Made by a program: the position numbers and the translations under genes
Source of the DNA: Flavobacteriales bacterium
GTDB lineage: Bacteria; Bacteroidota; Bacteroidia; Flavobacteriales_F; PHOS-HE28
NCBI GenBank assembly: GCA_016710965.1
Contig: JADJTW010000031.1
Span: 310,001-374,000 of the forward strand
Length of the DNA stretch: 64,000 nt
Direction: 5' to 3'
Notes under the pieces: model-generated
What the model was told of the DNA's origin: nothing
The model's input: only the letters and a program-made list of their open reading frames with translations
Databases searched by the model: none
In this document: piece after piece, positions 27,458 through 37,444 of the stretch
Layout: each line of letters starts with the position of its first letter
Numbering within the stretch: the first letter of the stretch is position 1

Positions 27458-28389
27458 GCCGTGCGCTGAAAGCGTTCCATGACCATGCTGCGGTCCGTAT
27501 GCAATTGCTCCTTCAAGGCATCGAGCCCATCGAAGTGGATATCGCCCCTGATCCGGCCCATGAAACGCACGGTGATGGCCTCGCCGTACAGATCGCGGTC
27601 CACGCCGAAGATGTTCACTTCCACAACGCGCTGCTGTCCCTGCACAGTGGGCCGTTCGCCCACATAGAGCATTCCTTGGAAGGAGCCATCCTTCAACTTC
27701 ACTTCCACCGCGTAGACACCGTCGCCAGGAACGAGCTTGTAGGGGTCGATCGCTCCGACATTCGCGGTAGGGTAGCCGATGGTGCGGCCCAGCTGGTCGC
27801 CTTTGACCACCACACCGCTCAGTGGGTAGGCGTAGCCGAGCAATTCGTTGGCCCCTCCTACATCGCCTACGGCGAGCGCCTGCCGGATCTTGGTGCTGCT
27901 CACTTTCACGTGGTCCACTTCCATGGCTGGGATCTCCTCCACGTGCACGTCATAGGCCTCGCCCAGTTGGTGCAACAACGCCAGATCGCCCTCGCGATTG
28001 CGGCCGAAGCGGTGGTCGTAGCCGATGACGACGGCATGCACGCCGATGGCGCCCACGAGCACATCGCGCACATAATCCACCGCATGCATGCGCGAGAACT
28101 GCCGCGAGAAGGGCACAACTAGCAAATGGTCAAGCCCGGCTGTTTCCAACAACGCGCGTTTCTCCTCCTGCGTGCTCAGCAGTTTCAAGTCGTTGTCCGC
28201 CGGGAAGAGCACCATGCGCGGGTGCGGGTGGAAGGTGAAGAGCACGCTCTGCCCCTGTTCCTTGCGTGCCCGCTCGGTCAGCCGGTCGAGGATGGCGCGA
28301 TGCCCGGTGTGTACACCATCGAAGGTGCCGGTGGTGAGCACAGGCCGAAGCACGCCATTGAAATCGGCGATGTTGGTGTGGACTTGCAC
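27454..28389 (-). CDS. ribF: Bifunctional riboflavin kinase/FAD synthetase
   Basis: A 311-residue enzyme converting riboflavin to FMN and then FAD. The N-terminal nucleotidyltransferase domain shows TTGTFDGVHTGH, FHPHPR and the SSTKIRQAL motif (ISSTxIR type); the C-terminal kinase domain shows GRTIGYPTANV and GVYAV. GTG 28389 (VQVHTNIADFN) is taken as the start because homologues begin at this point. The frame is open to 28446, but those 19 residues resemble nothing in the family. It heads an operon with the LRR and perhaps pnuC genes. Confidence 0.95.
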   Translation of the reverse strand: MQVHTNIADFNGVLRPVLTTGTFDGVHTGHRAILDRLTERARKEQGQSVLFTFHPHPRMVLFPADNDLKLLSTQEEKRALLETAGLDHLLVVPFSRQFSRMHAVDYVRDVLVGAIGVHAVVIGYDHRFGRNREGDLALLHQLGEAYDVHVEEIPAMEVDHVKVSSTKIRQALAVGDVGGANELLGYAYPLSGVVVKGDQLGRTIGYPTANVGAIDPYKLVPGDGVYAVEVKLKDGSFQGMLYVGERPTVQGQQRVVEVNIFGVDRDLYGEAITVRFMGRIRGDIHFDGLDALKEQLHTDRSMVMERFQRTA

Positions 28390-28537
28390 GGCGCGAAGGT
28401 CGTTCGTAGCGTCGGTTGCAGATCGCAGGGACAGAGAGCCAATCACCGACTGGCCACCGACCAGGCACTCTCGGTCAGAAGTCTTTCAACAGTGCCATCC
28501 CGCGTACAGAGGGCAGTGCGCCAACTTGCGAACACCA

Positions 28538-28568
28538 TTTGTACGAACCGGATCAAGCCCTACTTTCG
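28538..28568 (+). promoter_or_regulatory. Promoter for atpD-atpC
   Basis: TTTG (28538-28541), exactly 19 bases, then TACTTTCG (28561-28568). This is a near-perfect Bacteroidota primary-sigma promoter, with the start expected near 28575 and a leader of about 40 bases. The rplU promoter has the same two boxes and the same spacing. Confidence 0.8.
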
Positions 28569-28602
28569 CGGCCGCAAAACGGAGGTTCACCTCCTAGAAT
28601 AG

Positions 28603-30126
<1,524 letters not shown>

Positions 30127-30128
30127 TC

Positions 30129-30362
30129 ATGAAGGTCGAGATCCTCACCCCGGACAAGGCGCTCTTCAAAGGCGAAGCGCAAAGCGTGACCGTTCCCGGC
30201 GTGGATGGCAGCATGGGATTCCTGAACAACCACGCACCGTTGATCACCGTTCTCAAGGCCGGTGACGTGAAGGTGAGGACGGAGAAGGGCGAGGAGCTCT
30301 TCGCGGTGAAGGGCGGTGTGGTGGAAGTGATGAACAATACCGTACTAGTGCTGGCCGAGTAA
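30129..30362 (+). CDS. atpC: F1F0 ATP synthase subunit epsilon (short form)
   Basis: A 77-residue protein covering only the N-terminal beta-sandwich of epsilon (VEILTPDKALFKGEAQSV, GSMGFLNNHAPLITVLKAG). The C-terminal helical hairpin that inhibits ATP hydrolysis in E. coli is absent. Short epsilon subunits are common in Bacteroidota. Two bases separate it from atpD, so translation is probably coupled. Confidence 0.95.
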   Translation: MKVEILTPDKALFKGEAQSVTVPGVDGSMGFLNNHAPLITVLKAGDVKVRTEKGEELFAVKGGVVEVMNNTVLVLAE

Positions 30363-30423
30363 CGTTACTACCGTACGATGGTGGCACTGACGGAGTAAAA
30401 CTCAGCCGAGAGCCATCATTCAG

Positions 30424-30447
30424 AAGGGCGTCCGAGAGGGCGCCTTT
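30424..30447 (+). terminator. Probable terminator after atpC
   Basis: AAGGGCG (30424-30430) can pair with CGCCTT (30441-30446), leaving one bulged G, and the stem is followed by TTCGCTTT. It lies 60 bases beyond the atpC stop. Confidence 0.45.
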
Positions 30448-30519
30448 CGCTTTGGGCGTGAGGCGATAGCGAGTTGCCTCTAACGAACCAATGGCTTACG
30501 CATGCTATACCTTGCTCCA

Positions 30520-30972
30520 ATGAAACAGTGTTCGACCCCCATCGCCAGCGGTTTGCTGCTGTTCGCCTTGCTTATGATCTGTAGCTGCAAGAAAGACAAT
30601 GAGCACGAAGCCTGCTTCTATACACCCGCGCCGCGGATCGACCTGAACTCCTGGCCCGCTGGGCTGAGCTGGGACAGTACGTGGAGCGTTCCCCGCACCA
30701 GCATCCCTTTGAACGTGTACGCCGTGGCGGACAAGAGCAACGACCCGGTGGACGTGCATTTGACGAGCTTGATCGTGCGCATACGAGCCAACGCCACCGA
30801 CAGCGTGCTGTACGCCGACGACCGGGTGCCACACATGTTCTCGGCCTCCTTCCAAACCACCGTGGTGTTGGACACGTTCTCAGTGGCCCTTCCAGCTACG
30901 CTAACGATAAACACCACCAATGCCTGCGGCTACAGCGATGCAGTGGTGCGGCATCTGCTGATCACGCCCTGA
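30520..30972 (+). CDS. Hypothetical lipoprotein
   Basis: A 150-residue predicted lipoprotein: hydrophobic leader ending with the lipobox MICSC (Cys about 23) followed by KKDNE, then a beta-rich domain with no recognised motif and two further Cys residues. ATG 30520 is chosen because the leader begins there. No function can be assigned. Confidence 0.7.
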   Translation: MKQCSTPIASGLLLFALLMICSCKKDNEHEACFYTPAPRIDLNSWPAGLSWDSTWSVPRTSIPLNVYAVADKSNDPVDVHLTSLIVRIRANATDSVLYADDRVPHMFSASFQTTVVLDTFSVALPATLTINTTNACGYSDAVVRHLLITP

Positions 30973-31002
30973 TCGGGCGCCTTGGCCCGTTCGCTTCAGC
31001 GC

Positions 31003-31410
31003 ATGGATGAGGGTAGCACGAGCGAGCGCATCGTTTTCTTCGATGGCGTGTGCGGCCTGTGCAACCACTTCGTGGACCGGTTGCTGCGGATGGACCGTGC
31101 TCGCTCATTGCACTTCGCACCGCTGCAAGGCAGCACCGCTCAGGAGCGACTTCCAGCTGGGATGGCAGACGCCATGGAGAGCGTGGTGTACCTGCGCGAT
31201 GGCGTGGTGCTTCAGCGCTCGGATGCGGCGTTGCAGATCCTGATCGACCTGGGCGGCTGGCGTGTGTTGCATCGCGGGTGGTTCATCTTCCCCCGCACGT
31301 TCCGCGATTTTGTGTACGATTGGATCGCGCGCAATCGCTACCGCTGGTTCGGCAAACATGAGACCTGTCGTATCCCTACCCCGGCGGAACGCTCCCGGTT
31401 CCTGGCCTGA
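31003..31410 (+). CDS. DCC-family (DUF393) thiol-disulfide oxidoreductase-like protein
   Basis: A 135-residue DUF393 protein. The signature FFDGVCGLCN is at residues 10-19, giving the DxxCxxC motif of the thioredoxin-like DCC family, and FWR-type residues are seen further on as FPRTFRDFVYD. A redox role is assumed for the family but substrates are mostly unknown. ATG 31003 is preferred to the upstream in-frame start at 30982. It converges on mlaD two bases apart. Confidence 0.88.
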   Translation: MDEGSTSERIVFFDGVCGLCNHFVDRLLRMDRARSLHFAPLQGSTAQERLPAGMADAMESVVYLRDGVVLQRSDAALQILIDLGGWRVLHRGWFIFPRTFRDFVYDWIARNRYRWFGKHETCRIPTPAERSRFLA

Positions 31411-31412
31411 TC

Positions 31413-32402
31413 TCAGGGCTGCGCCCCACCATCGCGCACTCGCTTCCTCTCCTTCTCCTTGAAGTACTTCCGGAAGAACCAGTTGCGTTGCAGCGCCTTC
31501 AGGTTCTCATTGAGGGTCTCGCTGCCCGTTTCCAGATTGGCGATCGAACGGCGCACTTCCCCAGCCACGGTGGTATCCTGCGTCAACACGTTCGCGAGCC
31601 CATTCCGGTCGTTGAGCGCAGAGCTGAAACGGCTGACCTCACCGGCCGCGCTGGCAAGCGAGTCGGAGAACTGTTGCAGGCGTGCAAGCATATCCTTCAC
31701 CTGGCCTTGAGCCACGGGGTCGCCGATAAGGGTGCCTAGCACGCCTTTGCCACCGCGCACATCAGACACCAACGCGCTCACCTGTTCGGTTGCGGAGCGC
31801 GCGGCGGTCGCGGTGGCGTTCAACTCGCCCAATGAAGCGCGCAACTGCGACGCAAGGGCTGTGTCGGAAAACAGATCGATCACGCTGCCCGGACGGGTCA
31901 GGCGCTCGGACAGGATGCGCACGTCAGCGGTGATGGCCGCGAGGTTGTCGTTGGTGACATCGAGCGTGCGCAGCATCGCATCGGTGTCCAGAGGAATGGT
32001 ACTAGGAAGCATGACGCCATCGGTGAGCGGTTCGCCATGCCCATCGCCGGGCTCGATGTTCACCAGCTTGTTGCCCATGAGCCCGTCGGAGCCGAGGCTG
32101 GCGATGGCGTTGTCCAGGATGTAGGTGGTCTCGTCCTCGCGGATCATCAAGGTCACCAGCACGGTGGTATCGTTCTGGATGCTCACACCTTCCACCGTGC
32201 CCACGTTGATGCCCGCATAGCGCACATTGTTCCCCGGCCGCAAGCCACCGGCATTGTGGAAGGTGGTGCGCACCTCCATCGTATTGCTGAACAGGTTGCG
32301 TTTGCTTCCCAGCATGTACAAGCCAACGACCAGTACGGCCGAGCCTGCCAGTACGAAGAGTCCGAGACGGATATGGTCACCTTTCTTGGCGGACATGGAC
32401 AT
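31413..32402 (-). CDS. mlaD: MlaD-family (MCE) lipid-transport protein
   Basis: A 329-residue membrane-anchored MCE protein: one N-terminal helix (about 13-31), an MCE domain (about 38-120, FHNAGGLRPGNNVRYAGINVGTV in family position, here noted by RYAGINVGTV) and a long C-terminal helical region ending in basic residues. It binds the MlaE permease and forms a channel for phospholipids crossing the periplasm. It is the last gene of the mlaE-mlaF-mlaD set, with a 78-base gap after mlaF. ATG 32396 is an alternative start. Confidence 0.92.
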   Translation of the reverse strand: MSMSAKKGDHIRLGLFVLAGSAVLVVGLYMLGSKRNLFSNTMEVRTTFHNAGGLRPGNNVRYAGINVGTVEGVSIQNDTTVLVTLMIREDETTYILDNAIASLGSDGLMGNKLVNIEPGDGHGEPLTDGVMLPSTIPLDTDAMLRTLDVTNDNLAAITADVRILSERLTRPGSVIDLFSDTALASQLRASLGELNATATAARSATEQVSALVSDVRGGKGVLGTLIGDPVAQGQVKDMLARLQQFSDSLASAAGEVSRFSSALNDRNGLANVLTQDTTVAGEVRRSIANLETGSETLNENLKALQRNWFFRKYFKEKERKRVRDGGAQP

Positions 32403-32480
32403 TGGTGGGCTGAGGGTGATGCGGATATCCGGCGTTGAAGTTCGGCAATCGATCGATGAGCTTCATTCCACGGGCTTGGC

Positions 32481-33260
32481 TCACATGAATATGAAGAACT
32501 TCTTCACCAACGGGTCGTCCGAGGCGAGGAGGTCCTGGTAGGTTCCTTCGAGGTAGTTGCGGCCCTCGTGCAGCAGGGCGATGCGGTTGGCGGCGAGCTT
32601 GGCCACATGCAGGTCGTGCGAGATGATGATGGACGAAGTGCCGTAGGTGCGTTGCAGCTCCAGGATCAGCTCCACGATCTCCTTGCCCGAGATGGGATCG
32701 AGGCCGGTGGTGGGTTCATCGTAAAGCACGATCTCGGGCTTCAGGATCAGGGTGCGGGCCAGTCCGATACGCCGCTTCATGCCGCCGCTGAGCTCACTGG
32801 GGTACATGGCCCGGGTCTGCGGGAGGCCCACCGCGGTGAGGACCTCTTCAACCAGAGACTCGGTGTCTTGCGCGCCTTTGGCGATCCAGTGCCGGCGCAA
32901 CGGGAACTCCAGGTTCTCCTGCACGGTCATGCTATCGTACAATGCGCTGCTCTGGAAAAGGAAGCCGATCTTCACACGAATGCGGTCCAGCGCATCCTGG
33001 TCCAGGCCAAGCACGTCCTGCCCGAGCACGTTGATGCTGCCAGCATCGGCATCCAGCAACCGAACGATGCACTTGATCAGCACGCTCTTGCCGCTGCCGC
33101 TCTTGCCCAGCACCATGAGGTTCTCGCCACGTCGCAGGTCCAGATCGAAACCCTTGAGCACGGCGTTGTCGGCGAAGGACTTGGCGAGCCCGCGGATGCT
33201 GATGACCTTCTCGGCCGAGGCATCGGGCGGGGCGCTGGAGATGGCCGGTTTGGCGTCCAT
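32481..33260 (-). CDS. mlaF: MlaF-type ABC transporter ATP-binding protein
   Basis: A 259-residue ABC ATPase with Walker A GKSGSGKS, the Q-loop FLFQSSALYDSMTV typical of MlaF, signature LSGGMKRR and Walker B VLYDEPTTGLDP. It powers MlaE-dependent lipid movement between membranes. The ATG follows the mlaE stop within two bases. A Pro/Ala-rich extension of about 15 residues precedes the domain. Confidence 0.94.
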   Translation of the reverse strand: MDAKPAISSAPPDASAEKVISIRGLAKSFADNAVLKGFDLDLRRGENLMVLGKSGSGKSVLIKCIVRLLDADAGSINVLGQDVLGLDQDALDRIRVKIGFLFQSSALYDSMTVQENLEFPLRRHWIAKGAQDTESLVEEVLTAVGLPQTRAMYPSELSGGMKRRIGLARTLILKPEIVLYDEPTTGLDPISGKEIVELILELQRTYGTSSIIISHDLHVAKLAANRIALLHEGRNYLEGTYQDLLASDDPLVKKFFIFM

Positions 33261-33262
33261 GA

Positions 33263-34033
33263 TCAGTTGATCCCCAGGAAGTCCGTGATCTGCACGGCCA
33301 TCAGGTCCAGTATGAAGATGAGCAATGAGGCCACCACCACCGCGCTATGCGCTGCCTGCCCCACGCCTTCGGTTCCCTTCAGCGTGTGATAGCCTTTGTA
33401 GCAGCCCACCACACCGATGGCGAGCCCGAAGAAGTAGCTCTTGACGAAGGCTGGGATGAAATCCGAGAACTCCAATGACTCGAATACCTGGCGGTAGAAC
33501 AGGTCCCAACTCACCGCATCCTTTATGTTCACGCCCACCCAGCTTGCCCAAATGGAGATTCCCATGGCCAGCACCACCAGGATGGGCAGGGTGAGGATGG
33601 TGCTCCATATGCGGGTGACCACCAAGTAGCGGAAGGGATTGGTGCCGCTCACCTCCATGGCATCGATCTGCTCGGTCACCTTCATGCTCCCTAGTTCGGC
33701 ACCCATGCTGCTCCCGATCTTGCCCGCGCAGATCAGCGCCGTGATCACCGGAGCGATCTCGCGCACCATGCTGATGGCCACCATGGCAGGCAGCATGCTC
33801 TCCGCCCCGAAGCGCGCCAGTGTGGGCCGGCTTTGCACCGTGAGCACCAGCCCCATGATGAAGGCCGTGATAGCGACCAGCGGCAGCGAGCGATACCCGC
33901 TTATCGAGCACTGTCGAAGCAACTCGCCCCACTCGAAACGCGGGTACAGCGCATTGCGGAAATAGCGCCCGGTGAAATGAGCGATCCCACCCACCTCGGA
34001 AACGAACGCATCGAAGCCGATTCTCCAACCCAC
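33263..34033 (-). CDS. mlaE: MlaE-type ABC transporter permease
   Basis: A 256-residue permease of the MlaE/YrbE family with about five membrane segments; LTVQSRPTLARFGAE, AGKIGSSMGAELGSMKVTEQIDAMEV and ATP-coupling residues are conserved. With MlaF and MlaD it forms the inner-membrane complex for phospholipid transport that keeps the outer membrane asymmetric. Start is GTG 34033 (VGWRIGFDAF); no better ATG exists. MlaB and MlaC are not seen, as is common outside Proteobacteria. Confidence 0.94.
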   Translation of the reverse strand: MGWRIGFDAFVSEVGGIAHFTGRYFRNALYPRFEWGELLRQCSISGYRSLPLVAITAFIMGLVLTVQSRPTLARFGAESMLPAMVAISMVREIAPVITALICAGKIGSSMGAELGSMKVTEQIDAMEVSGTNPFRYLVVTRIWSTILTLPILVVLAMGISIWASWVGVNIKDAVSWDLFYRQVFESLEFSDFIPAFVKSYFFGLAIGVVGCYKGYHTLKGTEGVGQAAHSAVVVASLLIFILDLMAVQITDFLGIN

Positions 34034-34167
34034 GTGGCCCTATTTGGAGGAAAGATACCGGATGCCCAGCGCCTTCCGGCCGAGTTCGATCACACCAATG
34101 GCGCCATGCTTCCTTGACCGGGCATAGGTGCATGCAGGCCGGGGATACCTTCGCCACCACTTCGCCC

Positions 34168-35109
34168 ATGCTTCATCTGGAAGGCATCACCAAGCGGTTC
34201 GGAACGTTCACCGCGCTCGACGGCATCACCATGGACGTGCCAGCCGGGCAGGTATTCGGCCTGCTGGGCCCCAATGGCGCGGGCAAGACCACGCTCATCC
34301 GCATCATCACGCGCATCAGCGGCCCTGACGAGGGTCGCGTGCTGTTGGACGGTCAGCCCATGACACAGGAGGACGTAGCGCGCCTGGGCTACCTGCCGGA
34401 AGAGCGCGGCCTGTACAAGAAGATGAAAGTGGGCGAGCAGGCCCTCTACCTCGCGCAGCTCAAGGGATTGAAGAAGGCCGAGGCTTTGAAACGATTGAAA
34501 GAGTGGTTCGCCCGGTGGGAGATCGACGGGTGGTGGAACAAGAAGGTGGAGGAATTGAGCAAGGGCATGGCGCAAAAGGTGCAGTTCATCACCACCGTGC
34601 TGCACGAGCCGAAGCTGCTGATCCTCGATGAGCCCTTCAGCGGCTTCGACCCGATCAACGCCGAGTTGATCCGCAACGAGATCCTGCGCCTGCGCGATGC
34701 CGGTGTGACCGTGATGCTGAGCACCCACAGCATGCCCAGCGTGGAGGAGCTCTGCGACAACATCGGCCTCATCGACAAGGCGAAGCTCGTCTTGCACGGC
34801 AATGTGCGTGAGATCCGCAGGCGCTACTCCGACAACACCTACCGCATCGACTTCAAGGGGAACAAAGTGGCCCTGGCCAATGCGCTCGCCTTCATGGGCG
34901 AGCTGCTCGATGCGCAAGAGAAGGACGAATACACCAGCGCGCGTGTGCGACTGGCCAGGGACGCGAAGTTGAACGACGTGCTCCGCCAGATCCTCCCCTC
35001 GGTTGACGTTCATGGAGTGCAGGAGGAGGTGCCACGCATGCACGACATCTTCATCAAGGCCGTGGGCGAGCGGGCGCCGGAGGAGGTGATAGCGGGTTTC
35101 ACTGAATGA
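34168..35109 (+). CDS. ABC transporter ATP-binding protein (NatA-like)
   Basis: A 313-residue ATPase with Walker A GPNGAGKTT, signature ELSKGM, Walker B LLILDEPFSGFDP and a C-terminal DUF4162-like region (about 215-305) typical of ABC-2 exporters of the NatA/YhaQ group. It pairs with the downstream permease. ATG 34168 (MLHLEGITKRFG) is chosen over an upstream in-frame start at 34114. The substrate is unknown; related systems export sodium or lipids. Confidence 0.92.
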   Translation: MLHLEGITKRFGTFTALDGITMDVPAGQVFGLLGPNGAGKTTLIRIITRISGPDEGRVLLDGQPMTQEDVARLGYLPEERGLYKKMKVGEQALYLAQLKGLKKAEALKRLKEWFARWEIDGWWNKKVEELSKGMAQKVQFITTVLHEPKLLILDEPFSGFDPINAELIRNEILRLRDAGVTVMLSTHSMPSVEELCDNIGLIDKAKLVLHGNVREIRRRYSDNTYRIDFKGNKVALANALAFMGELLDAQEKDEYTSARVRLARDAKLNDVLRQILPSVDVHGVQEEVPRMHDIFIKAVGERAPEEVIAGFTE

Positions 35110-35114
35110 GAGCA

Positions 35115-35181
35115 GTTGTCGGTTGCCAGTTGTCCGGCGTAGCTGGTCAAGACAGATAACCGACAACTGGCAACCGACAAC
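35115..35181. repeat. Intergenic inverted repeat, copy A
   Basis: A perfect 20-base inverted repeat: GTTGTCGGTTGCCAGTTGTC at 35115-35134 and its reverse complement at 35162-35181, with a 27-base spacer. It occupies most of the 79-base gap between the two ABC transporter genes. The left arm matches 19 of 20 bases with the left arm of the element at 51114-51133. Confidence 0.9.
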
Positions 35182-35188
35182 GAAGACC

Positions 35189-36511
35189 ATGAACAAGATC
35201 CGGCTCATCATCTGGCGCGAGTTCAGCACGCGTGTGCGCAAGCCCAGCTTCCTGATCATGACGGTCCTTGGGCCGTTGCTCATCGCCGGGGCCATCTTCG
35301 GCATGGCGTGGATCGGCTCGCAGGAGAACACGGCGCACCAGGTGCTGGTGGTGGATACCGAAGGGGTCATCGGCACCCGGCTCGAAGGCTCGGACAGGGT
35401 GAGCTTCTTCCTCTCCGGCGAGCAGGTGACCGACAGCGCGTTCAAGGCAGGGCCGTACACCATCCGTGTGGTGCTGCTGAAAGATGTGCTGAACGACCCG
35501 CACGCCGACCTCTACTACAAGACCGTGCCCAGCGAGTTCGTCATGAACAGGGTCCGCAGCGAACTGGACAAGGCCATCGAACTGGCGCGGCTGGACAAGG
35601 AGAAGATCGATCCCGAGGCCTTTGAGAAGATCCGCAAGCCGCTGGACATCGACAGCTTCGATATCGAGAAGGTGGGCCAGCAGTCCTACGCGCAGGAACG
35701 CGCGGTCATCGGCTTCTTCTTCGGCTACTTCATGTTCATCTTCATCTTCATGTACGGTGTGCAGGTGATGCGCGGTGTGATGGAGGAGAAGCAGAACCGC
35801 GTGGTGGAGGTGCTGATCAGCAGCGTGAAGCCCTTCCAGCTGATGATGGGCAAGATCATCGGCATCGCGCTGGTCGGCTTTACGCAGTTCCTCTTGTGGA
35901 TCATCATCACGGGCACCATCACCATCGTCGGCCTCGGTGTTCTCGGCGCCAGCCAGTACGATCCCGCCACGCTGGCGCAGAACGGTGTTACCACGGAGAT
36001 GCGCGACCAGCTCATGCAACAAGGCATGCCGGCCGCCTCTTCGGGGCTCGACGAGGACAAGATCACCGCCATCATCACGCAGGTGAACATCCCGCTGGTG
36101 CTGGGCGCTTTCCTCTTCTACTTCATCTGCGGCTACCTGCTCTACAGCTCCCTCCTCGCTGCCATCGGCAGTGCGGTGGACAGCGAGACGGACACGCAGC
36201 AGTTCATGTTCCCGGTGACCATACCGATGATCATCGCCATCGTGGTGGCGCAGATCGCCGTGATGAACCCCACGAGCCCGGCCGTGCTGTGGTGCAGCTT
36301 CATCCCCCTCACCAGCCCCATTGTGATGATGGTGCGCGTAGCCATGGGCAGCGCACCGGTCTGGCAACTGCTCCTGAGCATGGCCCTGCTAGTGATCACG
36401 TTCATCTTCACCACCTGGCTCGCCGGCCGCATCTACCGCACGGGCATTCTCATGTATGGCAAGAAGGTGAGTTGGCGCGAGTTGGGGAAGTGGTTGTTCT
36501 ACAAAGGCTGA
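35189..36511 (+). CDS. ABC-2 family permease (NatB-like)
   Basis: A 440-residue permease: one N-terminal membrane helix (about 22-44), a large periplasmic domain (about 45-185) and five or six C-terminal helices, with EEKQNRVVEVLISSVKP as the conserved cytoplasmic loop. This layout is that of NatB/YhaP exporter permeases. ATG 35189 (MNKIRLIIWREFSTRV) lies after the intergenic repeat; the frame is open upstream through the repeat but that is not credible coding. Confidence 0.92.
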   Translation: MNKIRLIIWREFSTRVRKPSFLIMTVLGPLLIAGAIFGMAWIGSQENTAHQVLVVDTEGVIGTRLEGSDRVSFFLSGEQVTDSAFKAGPYTIRVVLLKDVLNDPHADLYYKTVPSEFVMNRVRSELDKAIELARLDKEKIDPEAFEKIRKPLDIDSFDIEKVGQQSYAQERAVIGFFFGYFMFIFIFMYGVQVMRGVMEEKQNRVVEVLISSVKPFQLMMGKIIGIALVGFTQFLLWIIITGTITIVGLGVLGASQYDPATLAQNGVTTEMRDQLMQQGMPAASSGLDEDKITAIITQVNIPLVLGAFLFYFICGYLLYSSLLAAIGSAVDSETDTQQFMFPVTIPMIIAIVVAQIAVMNPTSPAVLWCSFIPLTSPIVMMVRVAMGSAPVWQLLLSMALLVITFIFTTWLAGRIYRTGILMYGKKVSWRELGKWLFYKG

Positions 36512-37444
36512 ATGCGGCCCCAGGCCATTGTCGATCTCGGCACGAATACCTTCAACCTGCTCGTCTTCGAGCGCGGCGTGGACGGCATGCGCATCCTGTA
36601 TTGTGAAGAGTTGCCCATCTTCCTCGGCAAAGGCGGAATAGAGAAGGGAGTGATCACCGATGATGCGTTCGCGCGGGGCATGGAGGCGCTGCGAATGCAA
36701 AAGGCCACAGCCGTAGAGCACGGTGCCCCAACCATCATCGGCTTCGGCACCTCGATGCTGCGCAACGCGCGCAACGGGCATGATTTCGTTCAGCGGGCCA
36801 GGGAGGAACTGGGGATTGCGATCAGCATCATCCCCGGCGATCAAGAGGCCGAGTTGATCCTCGCTGGCGTGCGGCAAGCGGTTCCCTTCGGTGCCCAGCC
36901 TTCGCTTGTGATGGACATCGGCGGCGGCAGCACGGAATTCATCCTCGCCACCAACAAGGCATTGATGTGGAAGCGCAGCTTCGAGCTCGGTGTAACGCGA
37001 TTGCGTGAACGCATCTCCATCAGCGACCCCATCACGGTGGAAGAGGAAACACGCATCGCACGGCACCTGGATAATCGACTGGAAGCGCTCTACGCCGTGG
37101 TGGAACGCCAGGAGCCCCATGTGCTCGTGGGCAGCGCAGGCAGCTTCGATACACTCGCGCATATCGTGGCCGAAGGGAAAGGCAACACGCTCCTTCAGGA
37201 GTCCACTACCCTACCCTTCTCCGCCTTTGAATTCGATGCGATCAAGGATCACCTGCTGCGCATGACGCGCGAAGAACGCTTGCGCGTTCCGGGATTACCG
37301 GAGCACCGTGCGGACACCATCCCCTACGCCCTCATCAGCATCGAGCGTGTGCTCATTGCGGGGGAAATACGCGAACTGGCGTGGAGCAGGTATGCGCTCA
37401 AGGAAGGAGCGGCGGCGCGGATGAACTCCGGTCAAGGAAGCTGA
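36512..37444 (+). CDS. Ppx/GppA phosphatase family protein
   Basis: A 310-residue enzyme of the actin-like ASKHA fold. The phosphate-1 loop VDLGTNTFNLLV and the phosphate-2 loop MDIGGGSTEFIL are intact, as are GTSMLRNA and ELGVTRLRE. It should hydrolyse polyphosphate or (p)ppGpp gamma phosphates. The protein is short compared with the 500-residue proteobacterial type and lacks the C-terminal HD domain. Its ATG directly follows the permease TGA. It overlaps the end of the convergent metalloprotease gene by 13 bases. Confidence 0.93.
   Translation: MRPQAIVDLGTNTFNLLVFERGVDGMRILYCEELPIFLGKGGIEKGVITDDAFARGMEALRMQKATAVEHGAPTIIGFGTSMLRNARNGHDFVQRAREELGIAISIIPGDQEAELILAGVRQAVPFGAQPSLVMDIGGGSTEFILATNKALMWKRSFELGVTRLRERISISDPITVEEETRIARHLDNRLEALYAVVERQEPHVLVGSAGSFDTLAHIVAEGKGNTLLQESTTLPFSAFEFDAIKDHLLRMTREERLRVPGLPEHRADTIPYALISIERVLIAGEIRELAWSRYALKEGAAARMNSGQGS

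Noticed and set aside
34090..35463. A 457-codon minus-strand frame across the ABC transporter genes
   Set aside because: It crosses an intergenic inverted repeat and lies antisense to a clear Walker A/B ATPase.
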